A DNA stretch of 64,000 nucleotides from Winogradskyella vincentii (GCF_020166345.1 NZ_JAIUJS010000002.1:372001-436000), one strand, 5' to 3'. Shown: positions 16,737-26,400, counted from the stretch's first letter. Notes: a model not told the origin generated them from the sequence alone. A program made the numbers and translations.

Positions 16737-17807
16737 CTATTCATTTTCATAAATACCAATAGAAAGTTCACCTTTATCATTCATTTGAGCTCGGTACATA
16801 CCTGCAGTATTAAACTCTGCCACCATATTACCGTTTTTGTCAAGAGCAACAATTCCTCCATCACCTCCAAGATTTTTAACTTTATCTAATACAATTTTCG
16901 CCGCTTCTTGGAGACTAAGACTTTTATATTCCATTAATGCAGAAATATCGTGTGCGACCTGTGCTCGAATAAAGTATTCTCCCCAACCAGTACTAGATAC
17001 ACCACAGGTTGCATTATTAGCGTAAGTTCCAGAACCTATAATAGGCGCATCTCCAATTCTACCATAGCGTTTGTTTGTCATTCCTCCAGTTGAAGTGCCT
17101 GCAGCAATATTTCCATTTTTGTCTAGTGCCACACATCCAACTGTACCAAATTTAGAATTCTTTATGTCCTCATCATAAAAATTAATAAACGCAGATTCCA
17201 TATCTATATTTTCTTCTTTTTTGGCTTGCTTTTCTTTCACTCTATTAAGCCCTTTAAATCGTCTTTCTGTATAGAAATATTCAGGTTCAACAATAGTTAA
17301 TCCTTGTTCTTTGGCAAATATTTCTGCGCCTTCCCCTGAAAGCATTACATGATCTGATTTTTCCATTACAGCTCTTGCTAGGTTAATAGGATTCCTAACG
17401 GTTTTTGTACCGGCTGATGCGCCTGCGTTTAAGTTGCTACCATCCATAATAGAAGCATCCAATTCGTTGGTTTCGGCATTTGTAAAAACAGCACCTTTAC
17501 CTGCATTAAATAAAGGAGAATCTTCCATGACATTGATTGTTTTTTCTACAGCATCTAAACTACTACCTCCATTTTGTAGAATATCGTGACCAACTCTAAT
17601 AGCCTTCTCTAGTATGGCCCTATATTCAGCTTCACGTTCAGGTGTCATATTCTTTTTCAAAATAGTGCCAGCACCTCCATGAATTATTATGGCAAATCCT
17701 GCCTTTTCACTATTGTTTGCAAGTGAAAGATTACTATTATTTATTGGTTCGTTTTTACAATTAAAAAAGACAATTAATGTAAGGAAATAAAGAATATATT
17801 TTTTCAT
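16737..17807 (-). CDS. Isoaspartyl peptidase / L-asparaginase (plant type, Ntn hydrolase), lipoprotein
   Basis: A 356-residue protein with a lipobox-like signal (FLTLIVFFNC, C17), pointing to a periplasmic lipidated enzyme. The body is a type-2 asparaginase: IIHGGAGTI near residue 41, NAGKGAVFT near 101, DASIMDGSNLNAGA, and the autocleavage site GTVGCVALD whose Thr (T222) becomes the N-terminal nucleophile of the beta chain. It hydrolyses beta-aspartyl dipeptides and/or asparagine. The NAGKG and GTSTGGMTNKRYGRIGD substrate-binding stretches are complete, so it should be active. It stands alone between A2M (179-base gap) and the divergent aldehyde dehydrogenase gene. Confidence 0.93.
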   Translation of the reverse strand: MKKYILYFLTLIVFFNCKNEPINNSNLSLANNSEKAGFAIIIHGGAGTILKKNMTPEREAEYRAILEKAIRVGHDILQNGGSSLDAVEKTINVMEDSPLFNAGKGAVFTNAETNELDASIMDGSNLNAGASAGTKTVRNPINLARAVMEKSDHVMLSGEGAEIFAKEQGLTIVEPEYFYTERRFKGLNRVKEKQAKKEENIDMESAFINFYDEDIKNSKFGTVGCVALDKNGNIAAGTSTGGMTNKRYGRIGDAPIIGSGTYANNATCGVSSTGWGEYFIRAQVAHDISALMEYKSLSLQEAAKIVLDKVKNLGGDGGIVALDKNGNMVAEFNTAGMYRAQMNDKGELSIGIYENE

Positions 17808-17885
17808 GTTTTGAATTGGTTTTTCTAGTGCAATAAAGTTACATTTTTAAGTGGTTTGCTTCAAGTAAAACTGACAATTTATTAG

Positions 17886-17893
17886 TAACTTCG
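17886..17893 (+). promoter_or_regulatory. Putative -7 box for the aldehyde dehydrogenase gene
   Basis: TAACTTCG is one base from TAnnTTTG and lies 36 bases before the ATG at 17930. A TTTG at 17855-17858 is a possible -33 element, but the 27-base spacer is longer than usual. Confidence 0.33.
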
Positions 17894-17929
17894 CGTTAAA
17901 ATTTAATAATTCACAAAAACTAAGTCAAT

Positions 17930-19483
17930 ATGGAAGCAGTTGCTACCAATTTCGGAATAAATGATGCTTTAAAACAATTAGGTGTTAAAGCCATAAATGA
18001 AGGAACTTCAACAGGGTCTAACAATTTCTCAAATGGGCCATTAATAGAGTCCTATTCTCCAGTGGATGGAGCATTAATTGCTTCTGTAAAATCAACAACA
18101 AAAGAGGATTATGAGAAGGCCATGACTTCAGCCACAAAGGCTTTTAAATCTTGGCGATTAATGCCTGCACCACAGCGTGGTGAAATTGTACGGCAGTTTG
18201 GTGAAAAACTTAGAGAAAAAAAGGAGGCTTTAGGAAAGCTTGTATCTTATGAAATGGGTAAATCTTACCAAGAAGGATTAGGTGAGGTGCAGGAGATGAT
18301 TGACATCTGTGATTTTGCCGTTGGATTGTCTAGACAGTTGCATGGGCTGACAATGCATTCAGAAAGACCTGGTCATAGAATGTATGAGCAATATCATCCA
18401 TTAGGTATTGTTGGGATAATTTCTGCGTTTAATTTCCCAGTTGCTGTATGGTCATGGAATACAGCACTAGCATGGATCTGTGGCGATGTTTGTATTTGGA
18501 AACCAAGCGAAAAAACACCAATTTGTGGTATAGCCTGCCAAAATATAATAGCTGAAGTTTTAAAGGACAATGATTTGCCTGAAGGTATTTCTTGTTTAAT
18601 CAATGGAGACTATAAGGTAGGTGAAATGATGACTAAAGATACACGTGTACCTTTAGTTTCTGCAACCGGTTCAACTCGAATGGGTAAAATTGTTGCAAAG
18701 AAAGTTGCTGGTAGATTAGGGAAATCATTATTAGAATTAGGAGGGAATAATGCTATCATTGTAACTCCAGATGCAGATATTAAGATGACTGTTATTGGTG
18801 CTGTTTTTGGAGCTGTTGGTACTTGTGGTCAACGCTGTACTAGTACTCGTCGCTTAATTATTCATGAATCTATATATGAACAGGTAAAGAATGCAGTTGC
18901 AGATGCATATAAACAATTACGAATTGGCAATCCATTAGATGAAAATAATCATGTTGGACCTTTGATTGACACTGATGCGGTAGAAATGTATAAACACGCT
19001 TTAGAAAAGGTGATTGACGAAGGTGGAAAAGTTGTTGTTGAAGGTGGCGTTTTATCGGGTGAAGGTTATGAATCTGGATGTTATGTAAAACCTGCAATTG
19101 CAGAAGCTCAAAATGATTTTGAAATTGTTCAACATGAAACATTTGCACCTGTTTTATATCTATTAAAATATACTGGTGATGTTGAAAACGCTATTGATAT
19201 TCAAAATGGTGTTGCTCAGGGATTATCATCCGCAATTATGACTAATAATTTGAGAGAGGCTGAGCGTTTCTTGTCACATGCTGGTTCTGACTGTGGTATA
19301 GCCAATGTAAATATTGGTACTTCTGGCGCTGAAATTGGCGGAGCTTTTGGAGGAGAAAAGGAAACTGGTGGTGGCCGAGAGTCTGGCTCTGACGCTTGGA
19401 AGATCTACATGAGAAGACAGACTAATACAATAAACTATACCACAGAGCTACCACTTGCTCAAGGTATTAAGTTTGATTTATAG
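17930..19483 (+). CDS. Aldehyde dehydrogenase, ALDH7 / aminoadipic semialdehyde type
   Basis: A 517-residue NAD-dependent dehydrogenase. The nucleophile is C303 in GQRCTSTRR, the general base E269 in LLELGGNNA, and the coenzyme-binding stretch ATGSTRMGK is present around 245-253. The N-terminus (FGINDALKQLG) and GQRCTSTRRL are typical of ALDH7/AmaB, the alpha-aminoadipic semialdehyde / piperideine-6-carboxylate dehydrogenase of lysine degradation. This substrate is inferred from subfamily resemblance; no other lysine-degradation gene is nearby. It is followed by a strong terminator at 19511-19536 and so is monocistronic. Confidence 0.93.
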   Translation: MEAVATNFGINDALKQLGVKAINEGTSTGSNNFSNGPLIESYSPVDGALIASVKSTTKEDYEKAMTSATKAFKSWRLMPAPQRGEIVRQFGEKLREKKEALGKLVSYEMGKSYQEGLGEVQEMIDICDFAVGLSRQLHGLTMHSERPGHRMYEQYHPLGIVGIISAFNFPVAVWSWNTALAWICGDVCIWKPSEKTPICGIACQNIIAEVLKDNDLPEGISCLINGDYKVGEMMTKDTRVPLVSATGSTRMGKIVAKKVAGRLGKSLLELGGNNAIIVTPDADIKMTVIGAVFGAVGTCGQRCTSTRRLIIHESIYEQVKNAVADAYKQLRIGNPLDENNHVGPLIDTDAVEMYKHALEKVIDEGGKVVVEGGVLSGEGYESGCYVKPAIAEAQNDFEIVQHETFAPVLYLLKYTGDVENAIDIQNGVAQGLSSAIMTNNLREAERFLSHAGSDCGIANVNIGTSGAEIGGAFGGEKETGGGRESGSDAWKIYMRRQTNTINYTTELPLAQGIKFDL

Positions 19484-19510
19484 TATTTCTATTAAAAATT
19501 AAGTTACAAA

Positions 19511-19536
19511 GTCACATCCAAGGATGTGACTTTTTT
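19511..19536 (+). terminator. Rho-independent terminator of the aldehyde dehydrogenase gene
   Basis: A perfect 9-bp stem GTCACATCC / GGATGTGAC with a two-base gap (AA) is followed by T6. In practice the apex opens to a 4-base loop. It lies 27 bases after the stop codon. Confidence 0.88.
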
Positions 19537-19626
19537 ATTGATATTGCCTCTTAAATATAAAGGTAACAGAGAGTTCTGTTAATTTTTGTATTTTAAACTA
19601 TTGATACATAAATTGGTCATATTAAT

Positions 19627-20997
19627 ATGAAACAAAGACACGTACTTCATTTATATTGGCGAGCAGGTTTTGGATTAAAACCTAAAGAACTGCTTGAACT
19701 GTCTGAGCTAAGTAAGGAAAAGGTGGTTGGTAATTTGTTTAAAGAATCACAATCCGTAGTCCCATTAGAAAAAGACCTTTCATATTTAAAATCTTATCCG
19801 CAAAGTCTTTTAAAAAATAATAAGAGTAAGCGCAGAGAATTTGCAACTAGAAATAGAGAAGAAACGAAAATATTAAATACAATTTGGCTTAAGCGATTAG
19901 AAACAACACCTAGGGTATTAAGGGAGCGTATGACACTGTTTTGGGCCAATCATTTTGTATGCAAGGACGTAGCAACTAATCACATTTTAAAATATAATAC
20001 CACATTAAGGACACATGCATTGGGTAATTTTGGGGATTTCGTAAAAGCAATTTCCAAGGAGGTATCAATGATTAAGTATTTAAACTTAAATCAAAACAAA
20101 AAAGATAGTCCAAATGAAAATTTCGCACGTGAACTATTAGAGCTATTCACTCTAGGTGAAGGGAATTATACTGAAAAGGATATTAAAGAGAGTGCTAGAG
20201 CATTTACAGGTTACCATTACAAATATGATGGGAGTTTCAGATATATAAAGGTGAGGCATGACAATGGGATAAAGAAATTTTTTGGAGAAGAAGGTAGATT
20301 TAATGGGGATGATATTATTGATATTATATTGAGTCAAAAGCAATGTGCAAGACATGTATGCGAAAAAATCTATGGTTACTTTGTTAATTCTGATATTAAC
20401 CAGAATCATGTTGATAAAATGGTTGATGTTTTTTATGGCAACTATAATATCGAAAAACTTATGCGTTTCGTTTTTATGTCAGATTGGTTTTATGATGATG
20501 TAAATATTGGGACAAAGATAAAGTCACCAATTGACCTCATTGTTGGTATTCAGCGCACGGTTCCTGTCTATTTTACTAAAACCAACGAACTCTTTAGACT
20601 ACAGAATTTATTAGATCAGTTTTTATTATTTCCGCCAAATGTTGCAGGATGGAAAGGTGGTAAGTATTGGATAACAACAAATAGTTTAATGTTGCGTATT
20701 AAATTACCTTCTATGATTTTAGAAAAAGAAAGTTATACCTACCAATATAGAGGCAATCTTAAAAACTTGAGAATAGTTTCTGTTAAGAATAAATATCAAG
20801 AAAAATTAACGGTATATGTTGATTGGAAGAGCTATAGAAAGAGTGTAAAAAAATTATCATTGAACACTCTTAAAGAGACATTAATATTATGCGATATAAA
20901 TCGAGGTACAGAACGCTATATTTCCAGTTTCGGTAAACGACCAAGCAAAAAAAACTTAGTAAAATTAATGTCACTGCCTGAGTATCAAATGTGCTAG
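19627..20997 (+). CDS. DUF1800 family protein
   Basis: A 456-residue protein. The diagnostic DUF1800 stretch is ENFARELLELFTLGEGNYTE followed by DIKESARAFTG, with the upstream RERMTLFWANHFV and downstream LFPPNVAGWKGGKYWI blocks also present. No clear N-terminal signal peptide is seen; the protein opens with HVLHLYWRAGFGL, the usual family start. The biochemical role is unknown. The family is almost always paired with a DUF1501 protein, as here, where the next gene starts 17 bases after this stop. Members in other bacteria have been linked to surface or exopolymer processes, which I treat as unproven. Confidence 0.9.
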   Translation: MKQRHVLHLYWRAGFGLKPKELLELSELSKEKVVGNLFKESQSVVPLEKDLSYLKSYPQSLLKNNKSKRREFATRNREETKILNTIWLKRLETTPRVLRERMTLFWANHFVCKDVATNHILKYNTTLRTHALGNFGDFVKAISKEVSMIKYLNLNQNKKDSPNENFARELLELFTLGEGNYTEKDIKESARAFTGYHYKYDGSFRYIKVRHDNGIKKFFGEEGRFNGDDIIDIILSQKQCARHVCEKIYGYFVNSDINQNHVDKMVDVFYGNYNIEKLMRFVFMSDWFYDDVNIGTKIKSPIDLIVGIQRTVPVYFTKTNELFRLQNLLDQFLLFPPNVAGWKGGKYWITTNSLMLRIKLPSMILEKESYTYQYRGNLKNLRIVSVKNKYQEKLTVYVDWKSYRKSVKKLSLNTLKETLILCDINRGTERYISSFGKRPSKKNLVKLMSLPEYQMC

Positions 20998-21014
20998 GCA
21001 TAAACGAGATTAAG

Positions 21015-22208
21015 ATGAAGAGAAGAAAATTTATTAAAAACAGTGCATTAGCAACGACCATGGCTTTTGTACCTAGCTTTTTAAAAGCTTTTGAAGGTGC
21101 GTTTCCAAATAAGTTTGGTCATAAAAATTTGGTTATAATACATCTTATGGGTGGAAATGATGGTTTAAACACTATTGTTCCTATAAACAATGATATTTAC
21201 TATAATGCTCGTCCAAAAATCGCAATAAAAAAAAGTGATACCATTAAATTAAATTATGAAATAGGCTTTCATGAGAGTTTAGCCCCTTTAAAAAGATTAT
21301 ATGACGACGGATATTTGAGTATTATTAACAATGTTGGATATCCAAATCCGAGCCGTTCTCATTTTACTTCAACTGATATTTGGCATACTGCAAGTGATCA
21401 CGAAAATATATTGGAGTCTGGTTGGATAGGCAGATATTTAGATAATTATGGAAGAAAGCCTTATAATGCTATTCAAATTGACGATGATTTAGCATTAGCC
21501 TTAAGAGGAGAAAGATTAAACGGTATTGCGACAAAGCAAGCCAAGCAACTTTATAGATCATTGCAAGAATCTGACTTCAATTCTATTTTATCTCATTATG
21601 ACAATAGCCATTTAACAGAACATAATCTTGGATATTTGTATCAAACAATGATTGATGCAAAATCATCTGCGAGATACTTATATGAAAAGACATTAGATTC
21701 AAAACTTTCTGAGAGTTACCCTAAAAAATCAAGTCTGGCATCTCAGTTAAAAGTAGTTGGACAATTTATAAATTCTGGCATTGATACTAGCGTATATTAC
21801 ACCACATTAAACGGCTTTGATACACATGCTTTTCAGAACAATAAGCATGAGAATTTACTCAAGGTGTACGCAGAAGCTGTCGATGCTTTTGTTAAGGACT
21901 TAAAGCGGAACAACACTTTTAAAGATACCCTTATCCTTACATTTTCTGAATTTGGAAGACGTGTAGAACAAAATTACAGTGATGGTACAGACCATGGTGC
22001 AGCAAACAATATTTTTGTAATTGGTGAAAATCTAAAACGTGCGGGTTTTTATAATCAATTAGCCAATTTAAAAGATCTAGATGATAATGGAGATCTAAAA
22101 TATGAAATTGATTTTAGAGAAGTTTATGCTACAATTTTGAATAATTGGTTGGAAGTTGATGATAGAAGAATACTCAATAAATCATTTAGCAAATTAAACT
22201 TTATTTAG
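21015..22208 (+). CDS. DUF1501 family exported protein
   Basis: A 397-residue protein from the ATG at 21015; a GTG at 20991 would give eight extra residues inside the upstream gene and is less likely. The N-terminus MKRRKFIKNSALATTMAFV has a twin-arginine (RRKFIK) followed by a modest hydrophobic segment, consistent with Tat or Sec export. The body is sulfatase/alkaline-phosphatase-like: HLMGGNDGLNTIVP near the start, FDTHAFQNNKHENLL, FSEFGRRVEQN and DGTDHGAANNIFVIG, with Asp/His that could bind metal. It is the standard partner of the preceding DUF1800 gene. Its reaction is unknown. Confidence 0.9.
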   Translation: MKRRKFIKNSALATTMAFVPSFLKAFEGAFPNKFGHKNLVIIHLMGGNDGLNTIVPINNDIYYNARPKIAIKKSDTIKLNYEIGFHESLAPLKRLYDDGYLSIINNVGYPNPSRSHFTSTDIWHTASDHENILESGWIGRYLDNYGRKPYNAIQIDDDLALALRGERLNGIATKQAKQLYRSLQESDFNSILSHYDNSHLTEHNLGYLYQTMIDAKSSARYLYEKTLDSKLSESYPKKSSLASQLKVVGQFINSGIDTSVYYTTLNGFDTHAFQNNKHENLLKVYAEAVDAFVKDLKRNNTFKDTLILTFSEFGRRVEQNYSDGTDHGAANNIFVIGENLKRAGFYNQLANLKDLDDNGDLKYEIDFREVYATILNNWLEVDDRRILNKSFSKLNFI

Positions 22209-22219
22209 GTAAAAAGTAA

Positions 22220-22263
22220 AAACCTTGCCTCAAAAAGGATAACATCCTATTGCTGCAAGGTTT
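22220..22263. other. Nested inverted repeats in a 217-base intergenic region
   Basis: An outer 9-bp inverted repeat AAACCTTGC / GCAAGGTTT encloses an inner hairpin AGGAT-AAC-ATCCT. It lies just after the DUF1501 stop and opposite the end of the AlbA_2-domain gene. It could be an atypical terminator, but no clear T-run follows (TTTATATAAA). Confidence 0.5.
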
Positions 22264-22425
22264 ATATAAATTGATTAATAGCAAGTCAAAGATGCACATA
22301 AATTTTATGTCTCAATAAAAATTATGATGAATGGCTAAAAAAAATGTATAACGTGTAATTTTAATGTTCGGACAATCGACAAGATGCAGAAAAGATAGTT
22401 AAAACCACAGCTTTCACCGATTAAA

Positions 22426-23559
22426 TCAACTATACCTTACTTTTCTTAAAATTCTAATGGTCTCTTTATAGGATTTATAGAGTGTGTCACTATACTTTTT
22501 AATATATGGTTTTGCATACTCCAACTTAGGCAATGCATCTTCAAAACGGTTTAAGTAGCAAATAAGATAACTTGCCGCTAAGTTTTCAAGATCTATAATC
22601 TCATGATTTCCCAGAACCAATCCCTTTTCTAGTTTTTCTAAAATTGTATTGTTGGTATTATATATATGATGAAGAACTTTCCTATTGAATTGAGGTGGTT
22701 CAAAAATGAGGTTGGCATTTATAGTGTAATTGGCATTGTTATCAAAACTAATAGTTGTTTCTTCTAACTGATAATATTTAAACGAATTTTGAAGACCAAG
22801 CCTAACATATTCTACGATAGTGAATGAATGGTTGTCAAAAGTTATTGAGACTTCATCAAGTGCTGAATAAAATAAACGCACTTGTTCATTAATCAATTCA
22901 ATATCTACTCTAGAAAAAAACACTTCTTCTTTAACTTGTTTTTTATCGCCAGACCAACACAAAACAAAGTACTCTTTAAAAACTTTGTACTGCGGTTCAA
23001 AATCTTTTCTTTTATTCAAAAAATCAAAAACACCATCTAAAGTTAATTCAATATTATTTTGGGCATGATTTTCAATAGCAGAAACAATCTTTGAGTTTAC
23101 ATCCTTTATTTCGATATCAAATACTTTAGGCATGCTCATACTTCCATCTCTAAAAAATACTGAACCACCATAATACTTCCAGATATTTTTTCTAAGCGAC
23201 GTAATTTGGTCAATTGGCCGGATTGTAACTAACCCAACTACCTTATCATCTGGTAAATGTGGAAAAGGAATATTTTCGTATTGAACAATAGGTGGATTAT
23301 CAAGATAGGCATTAATTAAGTTCTGAATTTTACTGTCGTCAAAAAAATCAGTACCAATAATTTTATTGTCTTCATCTTGTACCCCAATTACAATGTAAGA
23401 GTTGTTTCTTGGGTTGCTATTGGAGAGTGCACAGATATGTTTTAAAAATTTTGCCTTACCCTCTTTATAACTAATATCAACCTTTCTTTTTTTGTCGTAA
23501 AAACTATTCTCATCGTTATGAGCGAGAAGGTTTTTTATTAAAAGGCGTTTATTAATCAT
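22426..23559 (-). CDS. AlbA_2 (divergent AAA-4) domain protein, putative nucleic-acid or NTP binding
   Basis: A 377-residue cytoplasmic protein. The N-terminal ~140 residues contain the Schlafen/AlbA_2 pattern: VDISYKEGKAKFLKHICAL, NSYIVIGVQDEDNKIIG and YGGSVFFRDGSMSMP. The remainder is unassigned, ending in a lysine/arginine-rich tail. Databases often call such genes ATP-binding protein or putative transcriptional regulator, but the molecular function is not established and no Walker motif is visible. The gene follows the SDR and aldo/keto reductase genes on the same strand (20-base gap to the SDR stop) and may be co-transcribed with them. Confidence 0.8.
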   Translation of the reverse strand: MINKRLLIKNLLAHNDENSFYDKKRKVDISYKEGKAKFLKHICALSNSNPRNNSYIVIGVQDEDNKIIGTDFFDDSKIQNLINAYLDNPPIVQYENIPFPHLPDDKVVGLVTIRPIDQITSLRKNIWKYYGGSVFFRDGSMSMPKVFDIEIKDVNSKIVSAIENHAQNNIELTLDGVFDFLNKRKDFEPQYKVFKEYFVLCWSGDKKQVKEEVFFSRVDIELINEQVRLFYSALDEVSITFDNHSFTIVEYVRLGLQNSFKYYQLEETTISFDNNANYTINANLIFEPPQFNRKVLHHIYNTNNTILEKLEKGLVLGNHEIIDLENLAASYLICYLNRFEDALPKLEYAKPYIKKYSDTLYKSYKETIRILRKVRYS

Positions 23560-23579
23560 AAGGGTTTATTGCATGGCAA

Positions 23580-24332
23580 TTATTGAGTTTTTTTCAACGT
23601 AACAGAATTTGCCTGAGCTGTCGGGAAAACTAGTACATCAGCAAGATTTACATGAGCCGGCCTAGTAACAGCAAAATGAATTATTTCTGCAATATCATCT
23701 GCTTGTAAAGCTTTGTATCCTTTGTAAACATTATCAGCTTGAGATCCGCCTTTAAATCTAACTTGTGAAAACTCTGTTTCAACCAAACCTGGATTAACGG
23801 CACTTACTTTAATTCCAAATGGATTAAGATCTATTCTCATACCCTCAGTTATTGCTAACACTGCATGTTTACTGGCACAGTACACATTACCTTTAGGATA
23901 GACTTCTTTCCCAGCTGAGGATCCAATATTAATAATGTGGCCAGATTGGCGCTCAGTCATACCAGGTATTATTGCCTTACTTACATATAGTAATCCTTTA
24001 ACATTTATATCCATCATGGCATCCCAATCGTCAAGATTCCCAGTTTGTATTGGATCAAGACCATGCGCATTTCCTGCATTATTTATTAAGATGTCAACGG
24101 TTTTAAAATCGTCAGGTAAAGAAGAAATAGCTTCAAGCGTTTTTTCTCTACTTCGTACATCGAAATTTAATGTGTGTACATCAGTTTCTCTTGAAAGCGC
24201 CTTTTGAACGCTATCAAGTCTGTGCTGGCGCCTACCACAGAGTATTAAATTTATGCCATGTTTTGCGAAGACATGTGCTGTCGCACGTCCAATTCCACTG
24301 GTTGCGCCTGTAATTAATGCTGTCTTTTTCAT
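23580..24332 (-). CDS. Short-chain dehydrogenase/reductase (YdfG-like)
   Basis: A 250-residue classical SDR. The Rossmann signature is TGATSGIGRA at 8-17, NNAG at 84-87, and the catalytic Ser139-Tyr151-Lys155 triad lies in IGSSAGKEVYPKGNVYCASK. It uses NAD(P)H; an arginine pair after beta-2 (CGRRQHRL) favours NADP. The closest general type is the 3-hydroxy acid / serine dehydrogenase YdfG group, by overall pattern. The gene is five bases downstream of the aldo/keto reductase, so the two reductases form an operon. The substrate cannot be read from the sequence. Confidence 0.93.
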   Translation of the reverse strand: MKKTALITGATSGIGRATAHVFAKHGINLILCGRRQHRLDSVQKALSRETDVHTLNFDVRSREKTLEAISSLPDDFKTVDILINNAGNAHGLDPIQTGNLDDWDAMMDINVKGLLYVSKAIIPGMTERQSGHIINIGSSAGKEVYPKGNVYCASKHAVLAITEGMRIDLNPFGIKVSAVNPGLVETEFSQVRFKGGSQADNVYKGYKALQADDIAEIIHFAVTRPAHVNLADVLVFPTAQANSVTLKKTQ

Positions 24333-24337
24333 ATTTT

Positions 24338-25201
24338 TTATGGAACTTTATGCCCTTGACAGGCAACTAATATTAAAAACCAATCTTCTAACTCTAAGTT
24401 TATTTTCGTTGCTTCCATTGCTTGTCTAAGTCTGTCTTTATTGGTTGTACCAACAACTGGAATAATCCCGGCAGGATGTTTTAAGGTCCATGCCAATAAA
24501 AGTTGGTCTTCAGTAGCGTTATATTTATCTAGTAATTGACCAAGTTGTTTATGTATGCGTCTGGTTTGTTCATTATCCTCTCTAAACACCGAACCTAGAG
24601 GTGACCAGGCCATAGGTAGAATTCCGCAAGTTTTCATATAATCTAATGTTCCGTCATGCATTGCAGAATGCTCAGTTAATGAAAACTCTATTTGGTTAAC
24701 ATCAATATCCATTCTTAGGCCAACCATATCCATTTGAGATGCCGTAAAGTTTGAAACACCAAATTCTTTAATTTTCCCATTTTTTTTAAGAATGGTAATT
24801 GCTTCAGCAATTTCTTCGGCAACCATTAATGGACTTGGTCTATGCAATAACAACAAATCCAAATATTCCGTATTCAAATTTTTTAAGGATTCTTCAACAG
24901 ACCAAATAATATAATCCTTACTGTAGTTGTAATGCTTAACCTTATTGTCGCGGTTTTCACATACGTATTGAATTCCACATTTAGAAATTAACTGAATATC
25001 TTCACGGACAATTCCTGAACTTTTTAGTGCATTACCGAAGTCGGTTTCTGTAGTATAGGCACCGTAAATGTCGGCATGGTCAAAGGTTGTGATGCCTTGA
25101 GAAATGCAATGTTGCATTAGTGCTCCCATTTCTTTTTTAGACATTTTCTTGCCCCAATTTCCCCAAGTCATTGTACCTGCAATTATTTTAGAATATTTCA
25201 A
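24338..25201 (-). CDS. Aldo/keto reductase (YdhF-like)
   Basis: A 287-residue AKR with the catalytic tetrad D41, Y46 (FDHADIYGAY), K74 (LISKCG) and H120 (LLLLHRP). FGVSNFTASQMDM and the C-terminal coenzyme stretch IIPVVGTTNKDRL complete an NADPH-dependent TIM barrel. The start is TTG at 25199-25201; no ATG lies upstream in frame, and the sequence begins exactly at beta-1 (YSKIIAGTMTWG), which supports it. It leads a probable operon with the SDR and AlbA_2-domain genes and is divergent from moxR across 197 bases. Substrate unknown. Confidence 0.92.
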   Translation of the reverse strand: MKYSKIIAGTMTWGNWGKKMSKKEMGALMQHCISQGITTFDHADIYGAYTTETDFGNALKSSGIVREDIQLISKCGIQYVCENRDNKVKHYNYSKDYIIWSVEESLKNLNTEYLDLLLLHRPSPLMVAEEIAEAITILKKNGKIKEFGVSNFTASQMDMVGLRMDIDVNQIEFSLTEHSAMHDGTLDYMKTCGILPMAWSPLGSVFREDNEQTRRIHKQLGQLLDKYNATEDQLLLAWTLKHPAGIIPVVGTTNKDRLRQAMEATKINLELEDWFLILVACQGHKVP

Positions 25202-25398
25202 TGGATATAAGATGTGTTAGTGAAACAATTTATTGAAGCATAAAAATAACGAAAACTTTATAATCCTTAAATCTGTGTTAAGCCTTTGTTTTACTAATAT
25301 TTTTAACCAAATGTTAACAGCAACTAACAAATTATTTTAACACTTTGCATCTTCGAAAAATTTATTGTTAAATAGTTTCGATTTTAAACCCTTAAAAC

Positions 25399-26400
25399 AT
25401 GGAAGAAACGAGTACAATTGATATAAAATCAATTAACGAGAAGATTGAAAAAGAGAGTGCATTTGTAGATCTATTAACCTTTGAAATGAATAAGGTAATT
25501 GTAGGTCAAAAACATATGATAGAACGTTTGTTAATTGGGCTACTTGGTCAAGGACATATTCTACTTGAAGGTGTACCTGGATTGGCAAAAACATTGGCAA
25601 TTAACACTCTATCTAAGGCAATAGATGCAAGCTTTAGTAGAATTCAGTTTACCCCAGACTTGTTACCTGCCGATGTTATAGGAACACTTATATACAACAT
25701 AAAGGAAAACGACTTTTCAATAAAGAAAGGTCCAATTTTCGCAAATTTTGTTCTAGCAGATGAGATCAATAGAGCACCTGCAAAAGTACAATCGGCATTA
25801 TTAGAAGCAATGCAGGAGAAGCAGGTTACCATTGGCGATGAAACTTTTATTTTGGAGAAACCGTTTTTAGTAATGGCAACTCAAAACCCTGTTGAGCAAG
25901 AAGGAACATATCCTTTACCAGAAGCTCAAGTTGACCGTTTTATGCTTAAAACGGTAATTGACTATCCAAAATTGGATGAAGAACAATTAATTGTTAGAGC
26001 TAATTTAAAAGGCACTTATGACAAAGTGAATCCAGTGGTTTCAACAAAACAAATTTTAAGTGCACAAGAAGCAGTAAGAGAGGTATATATGGATGAGAAG
26101 ATTGAAAAATATATACTTGATATAATTTTTGCGACACGTTATCCAGAAAAATATAACCTAGAAGATTTAAAACCTCTAATTTCTTTTGGAGCATCACCGC
26201 GTGGTAGTATTAATTTAGCAACTGCAGCTAAATGTTACGCATTTATAAAGCGTAGAGGTTATGTGATTCCTGAAGATGTTCGTGCTGTGGTTCATGATGT
26301 TTTACGTCATAGAATTGGTATTACGTATGAAGCTGAGGCAGAAAATGTTACTTCAGAAGATATCATCAATAAAATTGTAAATGAAATCGAAGTGCCATAA
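25399..26400 (+). CDS. MoxR-family AAA+ ATPase
   Basis: A 333-residue MoxR ATPase with Walker A GVPGLAKT at 58-65, Walker B LADEIN at 119-124 and sensor-1 ATQNP; the C-terminal lid (LISFGASPRGSINLA) carries sensor 2. The length is typical. MoxR proteins act as chaperones or switches for VWA-domain partners, and here it opens the Bat locus with a DUF58 protein and two VWA proteins downstream. The 197-base upstream region, divergent from the aldo/keto reductase, must hold its promoter, although I see only an imperfect box there. Confidence 0.95.
   Translation: MEETSTIDIKSINEKIEKESAFVDLLTFEMNKVIVGQKHMIERLLIGLLGQGHILLEGVPGLAKTLAINTLSKAIDASFSRIQFTPDLLPADVIGTLIYNIKENDFSIKKGPIFANFVLADEINRAPAKVQSALLEAMQEKQVTIGDETFILEKPFLVMATQNPVEQEGTYPLPEAQVDRFMLKTVIDYPKLDEEQLIVRANLKGTYDKVNPVVSTKQILSAQEAVREVYMDEKIEKYILDIIFATRYPEKYNLEDLKPLISFGASPRGSINLATAAKCYAFIKRRGYVIPEDVRAVVHDVLRHRIGITYEAEAENVTSEDIINKIVNEIEVP

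Noticed and set aside
18394..19148. Minus-strand ORFs in the aldehyde dehydrogenase gene
   Set aside because: Antisense shadows of a gene with complete catalytic motifs.
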